Positions 8,815 to 15,727 of a stretch of 34,193 bases of DNA are shown one piece after another. Within the stretch, counting starts at the first letter, position 1. Every line of letters begins with the position of its first letter. Origin of the DNA: a virus; IMG/VR virus record IMGVR_UViG_3300044614_000378, positions 1 to 34,193 of that record; one strand, written 5' to 3'. Position numbers and translations under genes: made by a program. Below the pieces are notes generated by a model that worked only from the letters and a program-made list of their open reading frames with translations, searched no databases and had not been told where the DNA came from.

Positions 8815-10306
8815 TGATTATGTCGTTATTAGATAACCTTACTTGTATTGACTGCTTGATTAGGTTGTTGTTTCGTTGCTTAAATACCTCAAAGTTTGTG
8901 TTAAGTACATTACAGCTTACATACTCAGTTGACTCAGGGATATGTATGATACATCCACTCTCATCATAGAGATTATCTAAGTCCTCTGTAATTCGATATA
9001 CTACATTCTTAACATAGGTTTGAGGAGATGTTAACAACTGTTGGAAGTATGTACCCTCTGCCTCACTCATCCAGTTAGTATTTAGGTCGTATGTCTTAAC
9101 TACTTGAGTGTTGAAATTTACTTGACCTTGTTCATAAGTTTTATACTTCCACTGAGATGAGGTGACATATCCTGGCACATCCTTATTGTAGGTATCTCTC
9201 TTGATAGTTCCCTTCTCATAGCTCTTAAGTTGGAAGGCAAAGCTACTCCATGAGCCCATCCTATCTAAGAATAAGATATGACTCTCTGATATCTGTATCC
9301 TCCTATCTATATTAATCCTATACTTTTGAGACTTTACAGGGTTAAACACCCCATTGCTATACCATACATCATAGTAGTCAGTAGTTCCTTTAATTAATCC
9401 TGCAGTGCCACTCACTAAGGTAAGTGAGCCATAGTTATTAGGACCACATGGGATGCCGCTTATATATTGAGTTCCTGTTACTGATTTCCTAAATATATCA
9501 CCATTGCTGTTCTCAAAATATATACGAGGATTTGTGTTGATATTAGGATCCTTCATGTTAAGGTATAAGTCCTGCCCAAGTGTACAGCTGAACGTGAACG
9601 GCTGGTCAGTGAGCCACAGTCCAGATGTGTTATCAAGTGTGTAGTCAGTCTGATCATAGAATGGCATATCTATCCAAGGAATAGCTCCATTGAATACATA
9701 CTTATCTAAGGTGCTAATCTCATTGAGGTTGATGTCCTTCCTATTGTCAGCATATTTGATTGAGCCATTGATAGTTGCATTAGTAACCTCTGACCATAGA
9801 GCATTGATAGTGAATGATGTTGTGCCTGTCACAGCTATGACTGTGTGTAGTCCTTCCACTCCTGGATTGGCCACACCTAAGTCTGCCTGTGTTATGTTGA
9901 GCTGATCACCCACAGCAAAGGGGTGAGCAGCTGATGGGGTTATTTCAACATTGCCGCTATCATCTGACAATGAGGCTGTGTACCCCAACGTAAATATATA
10001 TTCCTCTCCTATCTTGATATCATACTTATAGTATGAGTTAGCTGCATCATAGAAGGTTGTGATTGTAGGATTGAAGTCATAGCTTACCATGTTACTCAAG
10101 AGCTTACTCAAGTCCTGCTCCCCATAGCCTGTGCCATAGGTAGGCAGTGCCTTATAGTATCCTATCCTGTTGGATGTGCCTGCCTTGAATACCTCAAAGA
10201 TATATCGGAAGCCATCCTTGTTGACATTAGTTGAGTTAACTATGAACTTGCACTCATTGTAAGCAGGAGTGAAATCTTGAGGTTCTGCTATGATTGTCAT
10301 TGCCAT
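8807..10306 (-). CDS. Tail structural protein
   Basis: A 499-residue beta-rich protein starting MAMTIIAEPQDFTPAYNECKF. An inserted-looking domain near residues 105-185 (ITPSAAHPFAVGDQLNITQ ... GLHTVIAVTGTTSFTINALW) resembles the small beta domains found in phage tail proteins. Its first ATG directly follows the repeated motif TACAATATAGGT, which starts the tail block 29 bases after the terminase stop. It is likely a distal-tail or tail-tip component together with the 925-residue protein. I know no specific family name; the assignment rests on order and composition. Confidence 0.6.
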   Translation of the reverse strand: MAMTIIAEPQDFTPAYNECKFIVNSTNVNKDGFRYIFEVFKAGTSNRIGYYKALPTYGTGYGEQDLSKLLSNMVSYDFNPTITTFYDAANSYYKYDIKIGEEYIFTLGYTASLSDDSGNVEITPSAAHPFAVGDQLNITQADLGVANPGVEGLHTVIAVTGTTSFTINALWSEVTNATINGSIKYADNRKDINLNEISTLDKYVFNGAIPWIDMPFYDQTDYTLDNTSGLWLTDQPFTFSCTLGQDLYLNMKDPNINTNPRIYFENSNGDIFRKSVTGTQYISGIPCGPNNYGSLTLVSGTAGLIKGTTDYYDVWYSNGVFNPVKSQKYRINIDRRIQISESHILFLDRMGSWSSFAFQLKSYEKGTIKRDTYNKDVPGYVTSSQWKYKTYEQGQVNFNTQVVKTYDLNTNWMSEAEGTYFQQLLTSPQTYVKNVVYRITEDLDNLYDESGCIIHIPESTEYVSCNVLNTNFEVFKQRNNNLIKQSIQVRLSNNDIING

Positions 10307-10318
10307 ACCTATATTGTA
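10307..10318 (-). promoter_or_regulatory. Repeated late-gene motif TACAATATAGGT abutting ATG
   Basis: Minus-strand TACAATATAGGT ends directly on the ATG at 10306, between the terminase stop (10336) and the first tail gene. The flank TCAAA just upstream is shared with the copy at 12588-12599 but not with the others. Confidence 0.55.
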
Positions 10319-10335
10319 TTTGAGTTGGCATCCTG

Positions 10336-11484
10336 TTAGAAGGACAGATATGAGTCATCTGTATAGTACTCCTCCTTGATGTAGGTGGCAGCATATCGGA
10401 TGGCATCCATTGCGTCATCCCAAAGTTTGACAGGCTCATCTGTAATGGTATCACCTATCTTTTTCCATTTGTAATTCTCATACTCCTTCTTAAGTTGAGG
10501 ATGGTCCTCACAGGATACTCCAAAGGTTTTAATGTTATCTATCCCCTTCTTTACTACCTTGTTAGCATTCTCAATATAGTATCCTGCTCTATCTATCTCT
10601 GCAATGGTCTCAGGCCTTGAATAGTCAGCAAGGATGTTAATACTCTTCTCTATGCCTAACTGCTCCATCCTTGCTATCAGATCAGTAGTGGTGAGATAGC
10701 TCTCATATATCACAGGCTCAATGTATAAGTCCTTATCCCTCCAATAGACTCTCACTAATGCAGTGGGGTGATTGTATCCAAAGTCAAGGCCATAGACAAA
10801 TGATGTGAACTTAGCAGGTCGATGTTTGACAAAGGTCCAATTAGAGTAGATGTTGCTCTTAGATATAGCCTTCTCCCCTAATGCGTATATCTGATATTGT
10901 GCCTCATCAGTTCTCTTCAAATCCTCAATCTGTTTCTTAATGCTCTCAGGCAGGAAGGGGTTGTCCTTATACGTTGACTTAATTAGGATGCTCTCCTCTG
11001 CAGGTAACTCATACAGCCATGAGTTAGACTCTGACGGGTTGTAGTCAAAGATTAGCTTGTTCTCAGTTCTCATGTTGAGCTGAGTGAAGTCATCATAATA
11101 CAGCTCATTAGCCTCATTGCACCATGCCATGTCTCTCTTCCTACCTCTTATCTTTTGCTCATCATCCACTGAGAAGAACTCTACTATAGAGCCATTGATA
11201 AAAGTGTAGATGTGCTCTGACTTGTTATGGCTGTTCACATCATATATCTCAAGGCTCTTCATTATCTCAAGGAAGTCTCTCATGACTGTGGCTCTCAAGG
11301 CAGGGAAGGTCTTACGAATGATACTCACTACCTTGCCTCTGTTCTGTAGGCAATAGACTATGATTAGCTGGCATAGTGAGTAGGTCTTAGAACTCCTTGA
11401 GCCTCCCTCATTGATGATAAACCTCACATCTGAGTTGAGTGCATCATGGTTCTTCTCGAAGATGACTGTGCTATTAATCTCCAA
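10336..11484 (-). CDS. terL: Terminase large subunit
   Basis: The 382-residue packaging ATPase-nuclease. The Walker A-type P-loop GGSRSSKT is at residues 27-34, and a Walker B-like segment DMAWCNEANE sits near 118-127. The nuclease domain starts near residue 228 with YGLDFGYNHP (D234), then ILADYSRPE (D287) and LWDDAMDAIRYA (D357/D360), giving the expected acidic triad. Length and motif order fit the short PBSX/Terminase_3-like group. The start overlaps the end of the upstream 63-residue gene by 11 bases. The head genes lie about 13 kb away on this map; packaging and portal genes are separated by lysis, replication and recombination genes. Confidence 0.95.
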   Translation of the reverse strand: MEINSTVIFEKNHDALNSDVRFIINEGGSRSSKTYSLCQLIIVYCLQNRGKVVSIIRKTFPALRATVMRDFLEIMKSLEIYDVNSHNKSEHIYTFINGSIVEFFSVDDEQKIRGRKRDMAWCNEANELYYDDFTQLNMRTENKLIFDYNPSESNSWLYELPAEESILIKSTYKDNPFLPESIKKQIEDLKRTDEAQYQIYALGEKAISKSNIYSNWTFVKHRPAKFTSFVYGLDFGYNHPTALVRVYWRDKDLYIEPVIYESYLTTTDLIARMEQLGIEKSINILADYSRPETIAEIDRAGYYIENANKVVKKGIDNIKTFGVSCEDHPQLKKEYENYKWKKIGDTITDEPVKLWDDAMDAIRYAATYIKEEYYTDDSYLSF

Positions 11485-11665
11485 TGACTTCTACTTTTAT
11501 AATTTCTATTGAATAATTAAAAGGATAAAATGCCATAACTAATCTTGAACATTTACGAGTTATTAAAATGCCCTCATCACTTTTCTTAATTTCAACAGAT
11601 GTAAACGTTCTATCATATACACTGCTATCAGGTTTTGTTACTCTAATTGTTATTTTCTCTTCCAT
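11474..11665 (-). CDS. Small hypothetical protein
   Basis: A 63-residue protein (MEEKITIRVTKPDSSVYD ...) predicted as beta strands, with no membrane segment or metal site. It lies between the terminase subunits and overlaps the terL start. A TATCTTTG box on the minus strand (11730-11737) sits about 65 bases upstream, but it lacks a matching upstream TTTG, so I do not claim a promoter. The function is unknown. Confidence 0.55.
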   Translation of the reverse strand: MEEKITIRVTKPDSSVYDRTFTSVEIKKSDEGILITRKCSRLVMAFYPFNYSIEIIKVEVIGD

Positions 11666-11739
11666 AGATATTAATTTATTTGCAAAGGTTTGGCTATACC
11701 ACTTATTAGTAGTATAGTAGTAATTATGTCAAAGATACA

Positions 11740-12159
11740 CTATTTAATAATATTAACCTTAATCTCATTGATAGACTGACCTTGTGTTGTGATATCTTGC
11801 TTATCACCTAACCCATTAAGTCGAGCTGTCAAGTTAGGAGCTTTGTACTTGCCTGTCATGGTTCCTGATACCTGGTCAGTTTCCCATTCGTTCCTTATGC
11901 ACGTAATGACTCCCATATAATCAGAATATAACTTATCCTGATTATCCAAATATTGCTTCACTAAAAAGCCATAATTCCTATAGACAAATGACTCAAAGCC
12001 ACTTCTAAGATACGGTTTCTTTTTAGCTATATGAACTATCTCACCTGTTTTAATATTAACAATTTCCTCCATTTCGGGGTCTTTGTCAACTGATTTTTTA
12101 TACTCATCCCACATTTGCAGGAGTTTCTCAGGAGTCTCTATGTATTTATGCTTGCCCAT
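11740..12159 (-). CDS. terS: Terminase small subunit (DNA-binding packaging protein)
   Basis: A 139-residue protein starting MGKHKYIETPEKLLQMWDEY. The helical N-terminal half has the pattern of small terminase or gp3-like packaging proteins of Bacteroidetes phages (PEKLLQMWDEYKKSV, KKPYLRSGFESFVYRNYG). The C-terminal part contains APNLTARLNGLGDKQDI, a segment typical of this family. I chose the start at 12159 rather than 12201 because the longer form would overlap the upstream gene by 56 bases and begins with a sequence unlike the family. It recognises phage DNA for the large subunit two genes downstream. Confidence 0.75.
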   Translation of the reverse strand: MGKHKYIETPEKLLQMWDEYKKSVDKDPEMEEIVNIKTGEIVHIAKKKPYLRSGFESFVYRNYGFLVKQYLDNQDKLYSDYMGVITCIRNEWETDQVSGTMTGKYKAPNLTARLNGLGDKQDITTQGQSINEIKVNIIK

Positions 12160-12439
12160 CTTGAGCAGGTTTTTTCTTACGTTTCTTCTTAGGCTTATCA
12201 TTGATTACTGACTCAAGAAAATCAGTTGATACTGACTCAGCTGGAATAGGTGGCTCAACTGCCTCATACTTGATAACTGTAGGTACTTCCTCAAAGATAT
12301 ACCCAAGTCCTATAGACTGATAATACTTCACCTTGCTAATGTCTATCTTAGCCACCACAATAGAACGCTGTCCTAAGATGCGATCATATACTCTGACAGT
12401 TTTGTCAATGTATTCTGTTTTAATTTTAAAATTGCTCAT
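12146..12439 (-). CDS. Conserved hypothetical protein with basic tail
   Basis: A 97-residue protein with a beta-rich N-terminal two thirds (MSNFKIKTEYIDKTVRVYD ...) and a strongly basic C-terminus (KPKKKRKKKPAQDGQA) that may bind nucleic acid. It overlaps the membrane protein upstream by 14 bases and the small terminase gene downstream by 14 bases, indicating translational coupling in the packaging block. The function is unknown. Confidence 0.6.
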   Translation of the reverse strand: MSNFKIKTEYIDKTVRVYDRILGQRSIVVAKIDISKVKYYQSIGLGYIFEEVPTVIKYEAVEPPIPAESVSTDFLESVINDKPKKKRKKKPAQDGQA

Positions 12440-12587
12440 ATTCGTTAACTATTATAAATGTTAAATATAGTGCTAAGGTAATGCTTGAGAACTTAAATAG
12501 CAAATAGATATTCTCATTCCACAGTGCTATCACTACTCCAAAGGCCATTATGTAAGTCATTAAGCCTAAAAAATTAGCATTCCTCAT
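12426..12587 (-). CDS. Small two-span membrane protein heading the terminase block
   Basis: A 53-residue ORF that I translated by hand: it starts MRNANFLGLMTYIMAFG and ends IIVNEYEQF. Two hydrophobic spans (about residues 6-22 and 27-47) are separated by a short NENI-like polar loop. The ATG directly follows the TACAATATAGGT motif. The stop overlaps the start of the 97-residue gene by 14 bases, and the 5' end overlaps the sigma-like gene by 14 bases. Position, spacing and membrane character support a real gene. It could be an accessory holin or membrane modulator, but nothing in the sequence shows this. Confidence 0.6.
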   Translation of the reverse strand: MRNANFLGLMTYIMAFGVVIALWNENIYLLFKFSSITLALYLTFIIVNEYEQF

Positions 12588-13116
12588 ACCTATATTGTAT
12601 TTGATTTATATTTTCTTTAATTTCTTTAATCAGGAAGTAGGCAGATGTACTGTTGATGTTGAAATACTTAGCGAGTGCAGTCTGAGTAGAGTGCCCTTTG
12701 TCGTAATATGCCTCGAATACTATCTTTTTTATCCTGTCCTTCTGCTCTGTTCTGTATATCTCAACAAGTGCTTTCTTAAAATTGTACCTATCCTCTATCT
12801 CAATCTTGTGCTCCAGGTCAGTTGGGTCATCAATGACATCAATTGTGTACTCTTGAGACTTGTATAAGTCCTGTTTCTTAGTCTTAGAGCCTTGAGTCCA
12901 GATAAGGTCACACTTAATAGTGTTGAGCAGGTAGCTCTTAGCCTTATCCTCTGTCATATCTTGAGCATTGAGCCCTGCACAGTGTAAGTAAGCATTGTTA
13001 ATAACTGCATCTGCATCTATTGAGGTTGGTATATTGAGCACATCTAAGAAATGTCGAGTGTACTTGAGCACCTCAAGGTAGTTACGAGAGAGATATCTAT
13101 CCAAGTGCTCCTTCAT
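12574..13116 (-). CDS. Sigma-70-like transcription factor (candidate late regulator)
   Basis: A 180-residue helical protein from MKEHLDRYLSRNYLEV. Residues about 11-80 resemble sigma region 2 (ADAVINNAYLHC ... KAKSYLLNTIKCDLIW, followed by a basic TQGSKTKK). Residues about 115-172 resemble region 4 with a helix-turn-helix (ALAKYFNINSTSAYFLIKEIKENI). Size and two-domain layout fit a small ECF-like sigma factor. I chose the start at 13116: a longer form from 13164 exists but overlaps the upstream gene by 68 bases instead of 20. Its 3' end contains one copy of the repeated motif found ahead of virion genes. It is probably made in the middle period and directs host RNA polymerase to late promoters (inference). 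An alternative is a non-sigma HTH regulator. Confidence 0.6.
   Translation of the reverse strand: MKEHLDRYLSRNYLEVLKYTRHFLDVLNIPTSIDADAVINNAYLHCAGLNAQDMTEDKAKSYLLNTIKCDLIWTQGSKTKKQDLYKSQEYTIDVIDDPTDLEHKIEIEDRYNFKKALVEIYRTEQKDRIKKIVFEAYYDKGHSTQTALAKYFNINSTSAYFLIKEIKENINQIQYRYEEC
12588..12599 (-). promoter_or_regulatory. Repeated late-gene motif TACAATATAGGT inside the sigma-like gene end
   Basis: Minus-strand TACAATATAGGT abuts the ATG at 12587. The same bases are read in another frame as the C-terminal IQYRY codons of the sigma-like protein, so the motif is embedded in that gene. If it is a promoter, the terminase block starts inside the regulator gene. Confidence 0.55.
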
Positions 13117-13303
13117 ACCATTGAGTGAAGTCTTTGAGCCATACCTTCCTGCGTACTGATGCACAGAAACACTCCTTATCTCTTTGTCCTGTAACTCTGT
13201 TCTTAACTTGTTGTAGTTGTATAAGGCTTCTCTTAGTGAGCACCTTCTCCTCAGGTTGATTGAGGATGGTGTCTATGAGTTGTATATCAGTTTGTTCAAG
13301 CAT
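13097..13303 (-). CDS. Small conserved phage protein, CFCxxxRRKxW type
   Basis: A 68-residue protein from MLEQTDIQLIDTILN. It is charged and helical, with a C-terminal segment ECFCASVRRKVWLKDFTQWYE that I associate with a family of small Bacteroidetes phage proteins of unknown role. An ORF extends further upstream to 13408, but that part is antisense-like low-quality sequence overlapping the membrane protein gene, so I chose the internal start. It overlaps the neighbours by 31 and 20 bases. The paired Cys residues could bind metal, which is untested. Confidence 0.5.
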   Translation of the reverse strand: MLEQTDIQLIDTILNQPEEKVLTKRSLIQLQQVKNRVTGQRDKECFCASVRRKVWLKDFTQWYEGALG

Positions 13304-13530
13304 ACAGCAGTGAGTGAGGTTGCACAGGCAATAGTGAAGGACTGTGAATAGATTAGTGTTCCCCAGAATGATGTACACTTCCAACATCCAAGAGCTGTGT
13401 GTATCCAATCGGGGAGGATAAGCCTGTTGATGCGGTCTTGAAGAGGCTCGAAGTTAACGAACCACCATGATATAACAAGAGGAGCTAAATAGTCTATCAT
13501 GGGTGCTAAGATAATAAAAGTTTTTAACAT
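13273..13530 (-). CDS. Small membrane protein with CWKC motif
   Basis: An 85-residue protein with an N-terminal hydrophobic segment (about 2-26), a polar middle (FEPLQDRINRLILPDW), then GCWKCTSFWGTLIYS leading into a second hydrophobic helix (about 60-80). The C-x-x-C before a membrane span recalls small membrane proteins with a CPFC-type motif, but I do not assign a family. A strong hairpin sits ten bases upstream of its start. Its position beside the recombination and sigma-like genes gives no functional clue. Confidence 0.55.
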   Translation of the reverse strand: MLKTFIILAPMIDYLAPLVISWWFVNFEPLQDRINRLILPDWIHTALGCWKCTSFWGTLIYSQSFTIACATSLTAVCLNKLIYNS

Positions 13531-13616
13531 AACAAAGGGGAGATGTTATACTCCCCCTCATCTGTTACCATGTGACAACGCTCTCAGGTGCGAGTAACAT
13601 GGGGTTTTGCCGAACT
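13531..13616 (-). promoter_or_regulatory. Structured leader or attenuator region
   Basis: This 86-base gap folds on the minus strand into two hairpins. The first pairs CCATGT with ACATGG around a GC-containing loop. The second pairs GGGGAG with CTCCCC around an 8-base loop, immediately followed by TTTGTT and the ATG at 13530. The second could terminate weakly or mask the start. I see no known riboswitch class. Confidence 0.45.
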
Positions 13617-13700
13617 TCAGTTGTTAATCTTATCAAGTATCTCTTGAGGGGTGTAATACTGCCCTTCAATGTATATCATTATTCTTACTAAGTAGTTCAT
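13617..13700 (-). CDS. Very small hypothetical protein
   Basis: A 27-residue ORF (starts MNYLVRIMIYIEGQYY, ends ILDKINN) found by reading the gap. Its ATG overlaps the upstream stop in an ATGA arrangement, the same coupling used by most neighbours, which supports translation. It has mixed hydrophobic and polar composition and no clear membrane span. The function is unknown. Confidence 0.4.
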   Translation of the reverse strand: MNYLVRIMIYIEGQYYTPQEILDKINN

Positions 13701-13966
13701 AGTAATTCTATTCTATTATAAACTAAATCTCCGTTATCTAATCTCCAAGGATATTCAATAGCTGTGTATTTTTTCTCTTTGATGCTGTATATTGCAAAAT
13801 CAATAGGGTCAGGTGCAAATGATATAGGAGCATTAAAATCAACATAAGTGAAAGGAATTTTGATAAAATCTACATAGTAATCTTTCTCTATTTTTATGCT
13901 TTCTTCAATATGCTTTTTAAAATATTCAACTATTTTAGCCTCTGTTTCTGTTTGTTTTGTATTCAT
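13697..13966 (-). CDS. Hypothetical protein
   Basis: An 89-residue acidic protein (MNTKQTETEAKIVEYFKKHIEE ...) with an N-terminal helix and a C-terminal beta-rich half rich in Tyr and Phe. It is joined to both neighbours by ATGA overlaps, so it belongs to the recombination operon. I recognise no family. Confidence 0.55.
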   Translation of the reverse strand: MNTKQTETEAKIVEYFKKHIEESIKIEKDYYVDFIKIPFTYVDFNAPISFAPDPIDFAIYSIKEKKYTAIEYPWRLDNGDLVYNRIELL

Positions 13967-14181
13967 TTCATCAAGTATTTAAACACCTTATCATAAAACT
14001 TACCTGTTACCTCATTGCCATGCATGAAGCGATACATTTGAAACTTATCCACTCCAACATCCTCTGCAAGGTGAACAACTTTATATCTCCTGGATAGCTT
14101 ATCAAACAACTCTGCTCTAATTGAGTCAGTGAGCGTCTCACCATCTTTGATGTAGACTGTCTTAGAACGGGAGGTCATCAT
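13963..14181 (-). CDS. Small helix-turn-helix-like protein
   Basis: A 72-residue basic protein. Residues about 28-70 (LSRRYKVVHLAEDVGVDKFQMYRFMHGNEVTGKFYDKVFKYLM) have the pattern of an XRE-like helix-turn-helix. The start lies inside the SSB gene (20-base overlap), where the codons of the acidic SSB tail GATGATGAC supply two ATGs, so initiation at 14181 or 14178 is possible. It could be a small repressor or activator of the operon, which is inference from the fold only. Confidence 0.5.
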   Translation of the reverse strand: MMTSRSKTVYIKDGETLTDSIRAELFDKLSRRYKVVHLAEDVGVDKFQMYRFMHGNEVTGKFYDKVFKYLMK

Positions 14182-14491
14182 CTAATTCTATTGGTTGTGT
14201 ACTTGGCTGTGATGGCTTAGATCCTGTTACCTCAATTTTCCATGCATCAAGAGTATTATAATACCTCCCATTGAACTCTCTACCTCTCACATTGTATGAT
14301 ACTTCCACTTGCTGACCTACACCTAATGACTCTAATACAGCCATCTTATCGTTGACTGTTTGGAATAGTATATCCTGTGGATACTTGGCATCCGGTGTTG
14401 TTACCACAAACTCTCTCACTGAGAATTTATCACTGATCACTTTGATCGGATTGATGAGCTTGATAGCTCCTTTGATTGTTGATTCTGACAT
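14162..14491 (-). CDS. ssb: Single-stranded DNA-binding protein (DUF3127-like)
   Basis: A 109-residue OB-fold-type protein. The pattern SVREFVVTTPDAKYPQDILFQ ... VGQQVEVSYNVRGREFNGRYYNTLDAWKIE matches the DUF3127 group of SSB-like proteins in Bacteroidetes. It ends in the acidic, Phe-terminated tail DDDLPF that binds partner proteins in bacterial SSBs. It is encoded between the exonuclease gene (adjacent, no gap) and the small HTH gene. It coats single-stranded DNA during replication and Erf-mediated annealing. Confidence 0.8.
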   Translation of the reverse strand: MSESTIKGAIKLINPIKVISDKFSVREFVVTTPDAKYPQDILFQTVNDKMAVLESLGVGQQVEVSYNVRGREFNGRYYNTLDAWKIEVTGSKPSQPSTQPIELDDDLPF

Positions 14492-15115
14492 TTATTTATT
14501 ATTTAATTCATTTACATATTTACTATAGTACTCATTGCAGTAGATGAGTCTCTCTCTAATCTGCTCCTCCTTCTCCATGTCTCTCTCATAGCTTAGCACA
14601 GTTACTCTATGGTGCATTGGTATGTGATTAACTCTGTGGATGGATAAGTTATCCCATTCAGTGAGTAGGTCATCTGGTGTAGTGTACATGGTATAGACTA
14701 ACTCAAATGCAGGTCTATCATAAAGCCACATGTAAGCTCTACCCTGCCACTCATAGTCTGAGTTCTCACCTTCTGATGGTGTTGCCGGGAAGGTTTCTAA
14801 TGACCAGGAGCTCTTGATATCAATGATCACCTCATCAAGTAAGATATCACAACACCCTGACATGAGTTCATTAGTTACTCTGATTGTGTTCTTAGTGTAC
14901 TTTTTAGTGAAACGAACCTCATTGAGTAAGTCAATACCATCCTGCTCCCAATCAGTTCCTTTAATCATTGGCTTAGTCTTAATATCTGAGCTGTATCCAA
15001 AGAAATCCTGTTTTGCAATTTTTCTAATCTCAGACTTAGCAGTCTCAGACAATAGCTCAGACTTACTCCTTGAGTTGGTCATGAGCTTACCTAATTGTGA
15101 TGGACGCCATTTCAT
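14492..15115 (-). CDS. YqaJ-like recombination exonuclease
   Basis: A 207-residue PD-(D/E)XK nuclease-type protein. GTDWEQDGIDLL near residue 53 gives the first acid; MSGCCDILLDEVIIDIKSS near 85-102 gives the D...D-x-K core. The remaining helices (YEWQGRAYMWLYDRP) carry the Gln-x-x-x-Tyr pattern of the YqaJ/lambda-exonuclease group. It starts with an ATGA overlap after erf and is followed directly by SSB, so it forms a complete exonuclease-annealase-SSB recombination module. It degrades one strand of a DNA end to feed the annealing protein. Confidence 0.8.
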   Translation of the reverse strand: MKWRPSQLGKLMTNSRSKSELLSETAKSEIRKIAKQDFFGYSSDIKTKPMIKGTDWEQDGIDLLNEVRFTKKYTKNTIRVTNELMSGCCDILLDEVIIDIKSSWSLETFPATPSEGENSDYEWQGRAYMWLYDRPAFELVYTMYTTPDDLLTEWDNLSIHRVNHIPMHHRVTVLSYERDMEKEEQIRERLIYCNEYYSKYVNELNNK

Positions 15116-15666
15116 AGTTGTGCCTCCTGTTCTTTGGTTAAATAAAACTTAGCTTTCAACTGATCAGTTGTGAACTCACCTTTATTGATTGACTCAAGAG
15201 CAGCCTTGAATCGTGCATCTGACAATGACTCTTTTTTAGTCTCAGTTTGTTGTTCCTTAGATGCCTGTTGGCCATCATCATCCACTGCCTGTAATGATAG
15301 AGCACTTTGAAGGGTGTAACGTCTGTAGTAAGTGATTGCACTACCCATCTGTTGAGGTGTAATACCTTGAGGTAAGTCCATACATGACTCGAGCATTGCA
15401 CCTGAGTCAATATCTACTATTTGAGTGCACACACTATTACCTTGAATAGGTTGGATAAGTAGCAAGCCATTCTCTAAGAGTACAGGCTCAACAGTGCTAA
15501 GGATAGCATTAAGGTCAGCGTACTTTGAGTGATGGCTCATAGCGTTCTTAGTTACCTTACCAATGGCTAACTTTGCCCTGTGTAGTTTTTGATGTAGAGT
15601 GAGTGTGTTACTCAACTCATTCAGCTCCTTGATTTTCTCAGTAGCTGTTTTGATTTTTGTTTCCAT
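15112..15666 (-). CDS. erf: Erf-family single-strand annealing recombinase
   Basis: A 184-residue protein from METKIKTATEKI. The Erf signature is visible: KLAIGKVTKNAMSHHSKYADL, then LLENGLLLIQPI, and AITYYRRYTLQSALSLQAVDDDGQQA near residues 110-135. The C-terminal 45 residues are a variable linker and a small helical domain. An upstream in-frame start at 15708 was rejected because it overlaps the promoter at 15687-15717. It anneals complementary single strands and is co-transcribed with exonuclease and SSB. Such annealases promote the mosaic exchange seen between fibre copies A and B (inference). Confidence 0.85.
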   Translation of the reverse strand: METKIKTATEKIKELNELSNTLTLHQKLHRAKLAIGKVTKNAMSHHSKYADLNAILSTVEPVLLENGLLLIQPIQGNSVCTQIVDIDSGAMLESCMDLPQGITPQQMGSAITYYRRYTLQSALSLQAVDDDGQQASKEQQTETKKESLSDARFKAALESINKGEFTTDQLKAKFYLTKEQEAQL

Positions 15667-15686
15667 ACTGTTTTTATTTATTGCAT

Positions 15687-15717
15687 CAAAGTTAATAAAA
15701 GATTGCATAAGTACAAA
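15687..15717 (-). promoter_or_regulatory. Host-type (Bacteroidetes sigma-A) promoter for recombination operon
   Basis: On the minus strand TTTG (15717-15714), then exactly 19 bases, then TAACTTTG (15694-15687). This matches the Bacteroidetes -33/-7 consensus TTTG-N19-TAnnTTTG. Transcription would begin near 15680, about 14 bases before the erf ATG. Confidence 0.8.
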
Positions 15718-15727
15718 ATAAAAGTTA

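Noticed and set aside
11730-11737. TATCTTTG as host promoter for the 63-residue gene
   Set aside because: There is no TTTG at the required distance and the region lies at the end of a coding gene.
12160-12201. Longer start for the small terminase
   Set aside because: The extension overlaps the upstream gene heavily and translates its basic tail codons in another frame; MGKHKYIETP fits the family start.
13304-13408. N-terminal extension of the CFC protein
   Set aside because: The extra 35 residues read across the membrane protein gene in another frame and look like a shadow.
15667-15708. Longer N-terminus for the Erf protein
   Set aside because: These bases lie within and just after the promoter, so they would be transcribed incompletely or not at all.
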